5,609 nt of DNA, taken from contig JAGDMY010000226.1 in assembly GCA_017860765.1 (NCBI GenBank), positions 1 through 5,609 of the forward strand, in the 5' to 3' direction. Shown piece by piece: positions 1 through 4,374 of this stretch (within the stretch, counting starts at the first letter, position 1; the number at the start of each line of letters is the position of its first letter). The notes under the pieces are model-generated. The model worked only from the letters and a program-made list of their open reading frames with translations, was not told where the DNA came from and did not search any database. The position numbers were made by a program, and so were the translations under genes. This DNA is from Chloroflexota bacterium (GTDB lineage: Bacteria; Chloroflexota; Dehalococcoidia; Dehalococcoidales; UBA3254).

Positions 1-352
1 GGTCCTCAGCTATGGGACCTGCACCGATACCGGGCGCATTGCGGACCTGCTGGCGGCTATCTCGGTGGCCCTGGGTGGTGTACCGGTTACTGACCTGCCC
101 GTAGCTGCGGCCGCGCCGGAGTACATGGAGCAAAAAGCTACCATCGATGCCATTTTCGGCCTGGCCTTTGGCCTGCATACCTATGTTAACCCGGTGCCTT
201 TTGTCACCGGGGCACCGGAGCTGGTCAAGCTGTTGACAGCCGACTGCGTTAACCTTACAGGCGGGCTGCTGAATGTGGAAAGGGACCCCATCAAGGCCGT
301 AGAGGCTATTGCAGCCCATATCGAGTCCAAACGTAAGAAATTGGGAATATAA
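1..352 (+). CDS. cooS: Anaerobic Ni-CO dehydrogenase catalytic subunit, C-terminal end (partial)
   Basis: This is the last 116 residues of a nickel-iron-sulfur carbon monoxide dehydrogenase (CooS/AcsA family, usually about 630-680 residues); the 5' part lies outside the window. The reading frame starts at base 2 and ends at TAA 350-352. The enzyme interconverts CO and CO2 in the cytoplasm, either for CO oxidation or in the Wood-Ljungdahl pathway with acetyl-CoA synthase. Seen here: a GTCTDTGR motif (Cys at bases 20-22), which by family alignment supplies the last cysteine ligand of the Ni-Fe-S C-cluster, followed by an APEYMEQKATIDAIFG stretch, a PVPFVTGAPELVKLL stretch and a Lys/Arg-rich tail KRKKLGI, all typical of the family's third domain. 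The tail resembles the clostridial acetogen enzyme (acsA) more than proteobacterial CooS, but 116 residues and memory alone do not settle which paralogue it is or whether acs genes precede it. Confidence 0.93.
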   Translation, partial: VLSYGTCTDTGRIADLLAAISVALGGVPVTDLPVAAAAPEYMEQKATIDAIFGLAFGLHTYVNPVPFVTGAPELVKLLTADCVNLTGGLLNVERDPIKAVEAIAAHIESKRKKLGI

Positions 353-386
353 GGGTCTTAAAGCAAAATAGAGGGACCCTATTTTT
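352..386 (+). terminator. Weak rho-independent terminator-like hairpin after cooS
   Basis: AGGGTC (352-357) pairs with GACCCT (375-380), extended inward by two possible G-U pairs, and is followed by ATTTTTG (381-387). The stem is only 6 Watson-Crick pairs with a loop of about 13 bases, so termination is probably partial. The T-tract ends just before the Shine-Dalgarno of the next gene, so readthrough from cooS into the stress protein gene is plausible. Confidence 0.5.
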
Positions 387-388
387 GC

Positions 389-396
389 GGAGGGAG
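389..396 (+). promoter_or_regulatory. Ribosome binding site that fixes the stress-protein start
   Basis: GGAGGGAG lies a few bases before ATG 400-402. It places the start at ATG 400 and not at the in-frame TTG at 385, which lies upstream of this site, has no ribosome binding site of its own visible, and sits in the T-tract of the preceding hairpin. Confidence 0.8.
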
Positions 397-399
397 AAG

Positions 400-864
400 A
401 TGTACCAGAAGATATTGGTACCCCTAGATGGCTCAGAACTGGCTGAATGCGTCTTACCTCACCTGGAAAAAATAGCCGGAACCGGCGGGGTAGGCCAAAT
501 TGTCCTCTTCCGCGTCTGTGAGCCACCGATAATTTTAGCCGACTATCCGGCGAACCTGCGCACTCAGTGGGAGGACCATGTCAGGCAGGAGACCGCCCAT
601 ATTCAACAGCAATGCCGGCTTTATTTAGATGATATAGAGAAGAAGCTCAGAGAAGCCGGCTATCAGGTTGCTACAGAGGCCGGACTGGGAAATGCAGCGG
701 AACTCATAGTGGATTATGCAGTGCATAATGGCGTGGATTTGATTATAATGGCCAGCCATGGCCGCTCGGGGATTACCCGCTGGGCCTACGGCAGTACGGC
801 GGATAAGGTGCTCCAGGCCAGCCCGGTTCCGGTGCTGGTGGTCAAAGCCAGGGAATGTAAGTAG
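400..864 (+). CDS. Universal stress protein (UspA family, ATP-binding type)
   Basis: A complete single-domain universal stress protein of 154 residues, the usual length for the family (about 140-160). Such cytoplasmic proteins dimerise, and many bind ATP; their outputs are varied and poorly defined. Seen here: the N-terminal beta strand and loop KILVPLDGS (residues 4-12) with the nucleotide-contacting Asp10, and the C-terminal ATP-binding signature ASHG-x9-GS (residues 118-132; Gly121, Gly131, Ser132). Ala118 replaces the first glycine of the canonical G-x2-G-x9-G-S/T pattern, a common variant. It ends with the family's final strand PVPVLVVK. The start at ATG 400 is chosen from the GGAGGG site 5 bases upstream and because it gives the normal short N-terminus. 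It follows cooS by 47 bases and converges on nrpR with 2 bases between stop codons. No specific role (for example in CO metabolism) can be inferred beyond proximity. Confidence 0.93.
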   Translation: MYQKILVPLDGSELAECVLPHLEKIAGTGGVGQIVLFRVCEPPIILADYPANLRTQWEDHVRQETAHIQQQCRLYLDDIEKKLREAGYQVATEAGLGNAAELIVDYAVHNGVDLIIMASHGRSGITRWAYGSTADKVLQASPVPVLVVKARECK

Positions 865-892
865 GCTTAAAGTTCCCAGACGCTCTTAAGCC
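864..892. repeat. Inverted repeat over the convergent gene ends
   Basis: GGCTTAA (864-870) and TTAAGCC (886-892) are perfect 7-base inverted arms with a 15-base loop. They cover the last base of the stress protein stop codon and the nrpR stop codon. Neither side is followed by a T-tract, so this is not a canonical intrinsic terminator, although it could form a hairpin in either transcript. A second small pairing, GGGAA (851-855) with TTCCC (873-877), would compete with it. Confidence 0.45.
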
Positions 893-1901
893 GGGAATAC
901 TCTAAAAGGCCGCTTTCGGCCATATTCTGCACTTCGATGCCGGCTTCCGCTGCGGCAGCCACCGGGTTCAATCCACCCAGCATCACCACCCCCACCCGGT
1001 TCAGACCTACCGCAATCTGGCACAGGGGCTCGCTGGTATTACCCAGGAGGAAAGCCCCGAAGATTCCGGCCTTTTCCAGTTGACCGATCTTCTCATCGAC
1101 CGCGCGGCGAGCGGGGGCCGGGATTTCGCGAAAGTTGGCCAGTATCATTCCGCTGCCTGCACTGGCTGCTTCACCGACGCTCGTCATTTTGCCGCGAATA
1201 TATTGCTCAGATGGATCCAGGGAGGTCCCGGAGTAGCTGATGAGAGCAACGAAGCGGCGGGGTTGATGGTTGCGGATTTCCAGCACTCCACCGAAGCGGG
1301 ACTCGATAGGAATGCCGGCTTTTAACAGGACCCCGTTGATTACTACGCTGCAGACGGTGGCCAGACCAATTTTGCCGCCGGGAATAACCACCGAGCCGAT
1401 TTTCTCCCCCTCGCGGGCAGTAGCCACCAGATGGCTGACCGCCAGCCTGGACTTAAAGACATTTTTCATTATCCCCAGGGCTTTCTCAAATTTATCGGCA
1501 TCCATCAGGGAGGTATTAATCGGTACCAGTCCAGTCTTCTTTTCCGGATCGAAGGTGGTCTGGAAAGCCAGCAGTTCCAGTTTGTCCAGGATGAAACCTA
1601 CCTGGTCCGGCGCCAGGGCCATCCTGAGTTCCTCCTGGCCCCGAAAGGCCAGCATCCGGCCGTCACGGCCCATGGGTTGGGTATATCCTCGCTCATCGGT
1701 AATTCTAAGGTGGTAGCGCACAGCCCTTTCGCTTAAAAAGATTCCATAGCGCTCCAGCTCACGGGCAATCGTGATTGAACCCAGGGGCTGGGTGGATTCG
1801 CTGAGCACTTTGAGAATAGAGATTACTTTGCGCTCCGTGTCGGAACCTGACCCCTGCACTGTTCGAGACTCTCTGATATCTCTTAAAGGATTAGCGGCCA
1901 T
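867..1901 (-). CDS. nrpR: NrpR-type nitrogen regulator: winged helix plus one NrpR effector domain
   Basis: A 344-residue transcriptional regulator of the NrpR family. In methanogens NrpR represses nif, glnA and related genes during nitrogen sufficiency and is released from DNA by 2-oxoglutarate. Seen here: a polar N-terminal extension (1-22); a winged-helix domain (about 23-87) of the kind found at the N-terminus of NrpR and RNase R, with SERAVRYHLRITDERG as the recognition-helix region; and one NrpR domain (about 98-335) marked by NGVLLKAGIPIESRFGG, YSGTSLDP, GKMTSVGEA, ANFREIPAPAR and VVMLGGLNPVA. Methanogen NrpR proteins often carry two effector domains; here there is one. The start ATG 1901-1899 overlaps the 3' end of the pdxT-like gene by 11 bases, pointing to translational coupling. 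With amtB, glnK and glnA upstream on the same strand, these are its likely targets (inference). DNA binding by NrpR here is inferred from the family, and I could not find a methanogen-type GGAA-N6-TTCC operator in the two intergenic regions. Confidence 0.9.
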   Translation of the reverse strand: MAANPLRDIRESRTVQGSGSDTERKVISILKVLSESTQPLGSITIARELERYGIFLSERAVRYHLRITDERGYTQPMGRDGRMLAFRGQEELRMALAPDQVGFILDKLELLAFQTTFDPEKKTGLVPINTSLMDADKFEKALGIMKNVFKSRLAVSHLVATAREGEKIGSVVIPGGKIGLATVCSVVINGVLLKAGIPIESRFGGVLEIRNHQPRRFVALISYSGTSLDPSEQYIRGKMTSVGEAASAGSGMILANFREIPAPARRAVDEKIGQLEKAGIFGAFLLGNTSEPLCQIAVGLNRVGVVMLGGLNPVAAAAEAGIEVQNMAESGLLEYSRLKSVWEL

Positions 1902-2406
1902 GCTTTTTTCCCCCCGGCTTAATTAATTTTAAGAAATATCGATGAAACCTGAGGTCATCCGTCAGCTCGGGATGGAAAGAGCTGACCAGGATATTATCCT
2001 GCCGGGCAGCCACGATAGTGCCGTCCGGAAGCATCGCCAGGACTTTTACCCCCGGCCCCACCTTATCGATTCGGGGGGCCCGGATGAATACCGCATGATA
2101 AGGCCTCTTCCCCAGATCGGGAATTTCAAGGTCAGCTTCAAAGCTGTCCACCTGGCGGCCGAAGGCATTGCGCTTTACCACGATGTCCATTACTTCCAGA
2201 GGATTCAGAAAAGAATCCTGGGAGTTGAAGACCCTTTTAGCCAGGCATATCATGCCGGCACAGGTCCCCAGTACCGGCAAGCCAAGACCATCCAGGTTGA
2301 TTATATCTCCCGGCAGCCTGACTTCGACAGCTTCGACTCCCAGTTCGTGGAGGACCAGGCTGTGTTCTAAATAGGCCCCCTGGAGGGCCATAATTCCGAT
2401 TTTCAT
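1891..2406 (-). CDS. pdxT: PdxT-like glutamine amidotransferase with internal deletion of the oxyanion loop
   Basis: A 171-residue member of the PdxT/SNO family, the glutaminase subunit that feeds ammonia to PdxS for pyridoxal 5'-phosphate synthesis (normal length about 185-200). Seen here: the N-terminal MKIGIMALQGA strand and turn, the nucleophile elbow GTCAG (Cys49), the family signature RNAFGRQVDSFEADL (79-93), FIRAP (107-111), and the catalytic His145 and Glu147 in SFHPELTDD. Between Leu41 and Gly42 about 29 residues are missing compared with, for example, the Bacillus protein: the end of a core strand, the PGGES oxyanion/glutamine loop and the following helices. The frame is kept on both sides. 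The start ATG 2406 has AAGGAA at 2416-2411; the in-frame TTG at 2469 would add 21 non-family residues. No pdxS is adjacent. It lies 146 bases after glnA and overlaps nrpR by 11 bases. It could be a degenerate gene, a repurposed non-catalytic protein, or the product of an assembly error. Confidence 0.85.
   Translation of the reverse strand: MKIGIMALQGAYLEHSLVLHELGVEAVEVRLPGDIINLDGLGLPVLGTCAGMICLAKRVFNSQDSFLNPLEVMDIVVKRNAFGRQVDSFEADLEIPDLGKRPYHAVFIRAPRIDKVGPGVKVLAMLPDGTIVAARQDNILVSSFHPELTDDLRFHRYFLKLIKPGGKKHGR
1909..1915 (-). promoter_or_regulatory. Unusual G-run ribosome binding site of nrpR inside pdxT
   Basis: On the - strand GGGGGGA is followed by a run of A and then ATG at 1901. It is not a classical AGGAGG and would need G-U pairs with 16S rRNA. 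It lies in the last codons of the pdxT-like gene (Pro-Gly-Gly-Lys-Lys), so nrpR translation probably depends on ribosomes finishing the upstream gene. Confidence 0.55.
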
Positions 2407-2431
2407 AAAATTCCTTATTGCGAATAGAGGT

Positions 2432-2440
2432 CTAAATTTA
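2432..2440. repeat. CTAAATTTA motif, copy 1 (overlaps the pdxT -10 region)
   Basis: CTAAATTTA occurs here and again at 2547-2555. The core TAAATTTA is a perfect 8-base palindrome. This copy touches the -10 element of the possible pdxT promoter. It may be an operator half of a pair flanking the glnA terminator, or simply AT-rich sequence. Confidence 0.3.
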
Positions 2441-2469
2441 TAATAGCATGTTCCTCTTTTTACCCACAA
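2437..2469 (-). promoter_or_regulatory. Possible promoter of pdxT-nrpR
   Basis: On the - strand TTGTGG (2469-2464) stands 18 bases before TATTAT (2445-2440), which overlaps TATAAA (2442-2437). The -10 region is good and the -35 region weak. It begins directly after the T-tract of the glnA terminator and leaves a leader of about 25-30 bases before the pdxT start, which would give pdxT-nrpR its own transcript. Confidence 0.4.
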
Positions 2470-2471
2470 TT

Positions 2472-2511
2472 AAAAAAAGTACGAGCTGCAGAGTTGGTAC
2501 CCCGCAGCTCG
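2472..2511 (-). terminator. Rho-independent terminator of glnA
   Basis: In the glnA transcript direction, CGAGCTGC (2511-2504) pairs with GCAGCTCG (2489-2482) as a perfect 8-base stem with a 14-base loop. One pair of bases later comes a run of seven T (2478-2472). It lies about 40 bases after the glnA stop and separates glnA from pdxT-nrpR. Confidence 0.85.
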
Positions 2512-2525
2512 CATAGCTAGTCCCC

Positions 2526-2540
2526 CCGCCCCAGGAGGAG
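2526..2540 (-). promoter_or_regulatory. glnA 3'-UTR segment complementary to the glnA leader
   Basis: In the glnA mRNA this 15-base segment reads CTCCTCCTGGGGCGG. Its first nine bases are the exact complement of CAGGAGGAG (3934-3926), the glnA Shine-Dalgarno region, and its last seven are the exact complement of CCGCCCC (3953-3947) just upstream; the shared base leaves a 12-13 base A/U-rich bulge in the leader. The two blocks are collinear, so a 5'-3' mRNA pairing that hides the ribosome binding site is possible. Function is inference only. Confidence 0.4.
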
Positions 2541-2546
2541 CTAACC

Positions 2547-2556
2547 CTAAATTTAG
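2547..2556. repeat. CTAAATTTAG palindrome at the glnA stop (motif copy 2)
   Basis: A perfect 10-base palindrome covering the glnA stop codon. Read on the - strand it supplies in-frame TAA and TAG, with a third in-frame TAG two codons later, giving a triple stop. It shares nine bases with the copy at 2432-2440. Confidence 0.3.
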
Positions 2557-3917
2557 AGAATGGGCAGGTACTCCCTGATTTCATAATCCGTGACGTAAAT
2601 CCTGAATTTGTCCCATTCTTTTTGTTTATTGGCCAAAAAAATCTCGAAGGTGTGATCGCCCAGGGCCTTCTTGACCAGTTTGCTCTTCTCCATCAATTGC
2701 AGCGCCTGTCCCAGGTTACCGGGTAGAGTGCCGATCCCCAATTTCTTTCTCTGCTCGGGGGTCATGTGATATACATTCCCTTGCGCGGGTGGAGGCGGCT
2801 CCAAATTTTCTTCGATCCCCTGCAGGCCGGCGGCCAGGAGAACGCTGAAACAGAGGTAAGGGTTGCAGGCCGGGTCAGGTGAGCGAATTTCAAACCGGGT
2901 GGCGCTTTCCTTGCCGGGCTCATAGCCCGGCACTCTGAGTAGATCGGAACGGTTTCGGATTGCCCAGGACAGATAGACCGGGGCCTCATAACCGGGCACC
3001 AGACGCTTGTAAGAGTTAACCCACTGGTTAGTGATAGCCGTGAACTCAGGGGCGTATTTGAGTAAACCGGCTAAATAGCTCTGGGCAAGCCTGGATAGGC
3101 TAAAAATACCATTCTTATCATAGAAGGCGTTTTTACCGCTTTTAAAAAGGGACTGATGCACATGCATGCCCGAACCGTTAATTCCAAAGCGGGGTTTAGG
3201 CATAAACGTGGCATACCAGCCGTGTTTGTCTGCAATCTCCTTGACCACCAGCCGGTAGGTCATGACCTGGTCAGCCATCGTCAGTGCGTCAGTATAACGC
3301 ATATCAATTTCATGCTGACTCATAGAGACCTCATGATGGGATTTATCCACCCCGATACCCATTTCTTCCAGGGCCAGCACCGTCTCATTTCTGAGTTCGG
3401 AAGCGGCATCCCGGAGAGTCATATCGTAATAACCGCCTTCGTCGGTTCCCTCTGTGGTGGGATTGCCATCAGCATCTTTCTTAAAATAAAAATATTCCAG
3501 CTCCGGACCGACGTAGAAAGTAAAACCCATTTCCGTCGCTTTCTTCAGATTTTTCTTCAAGATATAGCGCGGGTCCCCCTCAAAAGGGGTCTTATCGGGA
3601 TTATAGATATCGCATATCATGCGGGCCAAACAGACGTCCTCCCTGGGCCTCCAGGGCAGCAGCTGGAAAGTATCCAGGTCCGGAACGGACATCATGTCGC
3701 TCTCATCGATCCGGGCATAACCCTGGACGGATGAACCATCAAAACCCAGACCATTGTCAATCGCACCTTCCAATTCTGAGACCGGGATAGCATAGCTCTT
3801 GAGCTGACCCAGAATATCTGTGAACCATAGCTCCACAAATTTCACATTATGTTCCCGGGCCATCTTCAAGACATATTCTTTCCCATCTTGTTGTTTACCT
3901 TTCTTTTCCATTGGCAT
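2553..3917 (-). CDS. glnA: Glutamine synthetase, type I (alpha-like)
   Basis: Glutamine synthetase of 454 residues (type I subunits are about 440-470) forming cytoplasmic dodecamers that make glutamine from glutamate, ammonia and ATP. Seen here: the N-terminal beta-grasp domain (about 15-105) with FDGSS (59-63; Asp60 is the conserved ammonium-site aspartate), and the catalytic domain with metal/substrate residues in GPELEYF (Glu139, Glu141), SHHEVSMSQHEID (Glu196, Glu203), NGSGMHVH (247-254), the glutamate flap GYEAP (Glu311), RNRSDLLRVP and RFEIRSPDP. The NLYDLPPEE adenylylation site of the beta type is absent; the equivalent stretch reads NVYHMTPEQ. Arg69 in GYARIDESDM matches the Bacillus arginine tied to glutamine feedback inhibition, so feedback control rather than adenylylation is expected. 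The start ATG 3917 has AGGAGG 10 bases upstream; ATG 3911 is a less well-spaced alternative. It follows glnK by 109 bases and ends in a strong terminator. Confidence 0.98.
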   Translation of the reverse strand: MPMEKKGKQQDGKEYVLKMAREHNVKFVELWFTDILGQLKSYAIPVSELEGAIDNGLGFDGSSVQGYARIDESDMMSVPDLDTFQLLPWRPREDVCLARMICDIYNPDKTPFEGDPRYILKKNLKKATEMGFTFYVGPELEYFYFKKDADGNPTTEGTDEGGYYDMTLRDAASELRNETVLALEEMGIGVDKSHHEVSMSQHEIDMRYTDALTMADQVMTYRLVVKEIADKHGWYATFMPKPRFGINGSGMHVHQSLFKSGKNAFYDKNGIFSLSRLAQSYLAGLLKYAPEFTAITNQWVNSYKRLVPGYEAPVYLSWAIRNRSDLLRVPGYEPGKESATRFEIRSPDPACNPYLCFSVLLAAGLQGIEENLEPPPPAQGNVYHMTPEQRKKLGIGTLPGNLGQALQLMEKSKLVKKALGDHTFEIFLANKQKEWDKFRIYVTDYEIREYLPIL

Positions 3918-3925
3918 AATTCTTT

Positions 3926-3953
3926 CTCCTCCTGATTTTTATTTTTGGGGCGG
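3926..3953 (-). promoter_or_regulatory. glnA leader: Shine-Dalgarno and GC block complementary to its 3' UTR
   Basis: The leader reads CCGCCCC (3953-3947), an A-rich 12-base spacer, then CAGGAGGAG (3934-3926), which contains the AGGAGG (3933-3928) that selects ATG 3917. Both blocks match, in inverted and collinear form, the segment at 2526-2540 after the gene. Confidence 0.5.
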
Positions 3954-4000
3954 CGCTAGCTATTTTTTCCCCTGGTACGTTTTTAGTTTAAAGCCGGATT

Positions 4001-4030
4001 GTTACAAACAGATTACGAATTACAGGTCAA
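4001..4030 (-). promoter_or_regulatory. Possible glnA promoter overlapping the glnK stop
   Basis: On the - strand TTGACC (4030-4025, one mismatch to TTGACA, overlapping the glnK TGA) is followed after 18 bases by TGTAAC (4006-4001, four of six matches to TATAAT). The spacer region holds three GTAA repeats (at 4023-4020, 4016-4013 and 4005-4002) that might belong to a regulator site. I see no terminator between glnK and glnA, so readthrough from amtB-glnK is also likely. Confidence 0.35.
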
Positions 4031-4365
4031 ATTGCTTCTTCACCCCTGTCTCCCGTCCGGATGCGGACTACCTCCTCCACCGGCAGGATAAAGATTTTCC
4101 CGTCGCCCACCGCACCCGTTCGTGCTTTTTCACAAATAGTATCCACCACAATCTGGCAGTCTACATCATCCACGATCATTTCGATCTTCTTTTTGGGCAA
4201 AAATTCAATCCTGTGCTCGCCTACCCGCCATTTCAGGGTAACTCCCTTTTGCTTCCCCCGGCCGATGACATCGCTGACCGTCATGCTGACAAACCCCTTC
4301 TGTTCCAGAGCGAATTTTATCAGATGAAATCTGTCTTCCCGGACGATGGCTTCGATCTTTTTCAT
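4027..4365 (-). CDS. glnK: PII signal transduction protein (GlnK/GlnB)
   Basis: A full-length 112-residue PII protein that aligns without gaps to the E. coli proteins. PII trimers bind ATP/ADP and 2-oxoglutarate; GlnK-type members plug AmtB when nitrogen is sufficient. Seen here: the opening MKKIEAIVRE, the T-loop base GRGKQKG (35-41) with Gln39 that contacts Mg-ATP-2-oxoglutarate, FLPKKKIE with Lys58, the B-loop TGAVGDGKIF (83-92), and the C-terminal RIRTG (101-105) with ATP-contacting arginines. In the T-loop, Tyr46 is Trp and Tyr51, the usual uridylylation site, is His; there is no Ser at 49 either (Gly). Control is therefore likely by ligand binding alone. It is called GlnK because it lies 9 bases after amtB, with AGGAG overlapping the amtB stop. 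That coupling, and the AmtB C-tail motif, support a GlnK-AmtB complex at the membrane. Confidence 0.96.
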   Translation of the reverse strand: MKKIEAIVREDRFHLIKFALEQKGFVSMTVSDVIGRGKQKGVTLKWRVGEHRIEFLPKKKIEMIVDDVDCQIVVDTICEKARTGAVGDGKIFILPVEEVVRIRTGDRGEEAI

Positions 4366-4374
4366 GCCGGTCTC

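Noticed and set aside
1270..2370. Several 100-148-codon + strand frames opposite nrpR and pdxT
   Set aside because: They are antisense to clear family members and overlap each other in different frames with no family resemblance.
2407..2469. Longer pdxT reading from TTG 2469
   Set aside because: It adds 21 residues unlike the PdxT N-terminus and runs through the possible promoter; ATG 2406 has AAGGAA upstream and gives the standard MKIG start.
2532..2586. AGGAGGAG on the + strand followed by ATG 2560
   Set aside because: The spacing is about 20 bases and the frame closes after 8 codons at a TAA. The motif makes more sense as the 3'-UTR complement of the glnA Shine-Dalgarno.
3156..3734. A 192-codon open frame on the + strand within glnA
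   Set aside because: It is entirely antisense to the conserved catalytic core of glutamine synthetase, and its sequence resembles no family I know.
3935..3946. ATTTTTATTTTT tandem as a terminator T-tract for a + strand transcript
   Set aside because: There is no stable hairpin directly before it on the + strand and no + strand gene to terminate.
3918..4026. Methanogen-type NrpR operator GGAA-N6-TTCC in the glnA leader (also looked for at 2407-2552)
   Set aside because: I found no copy in either intergenic region by eye. A bacterial NrpR may use another site.
3995..4030. GlnR/TnrA box upstream of glnA
   Set aside because: The closest match has a spacing of 8 instead of 7 and a mismatch in one half site, so it does not meet the TGTNA-N7-TNACA consensus.
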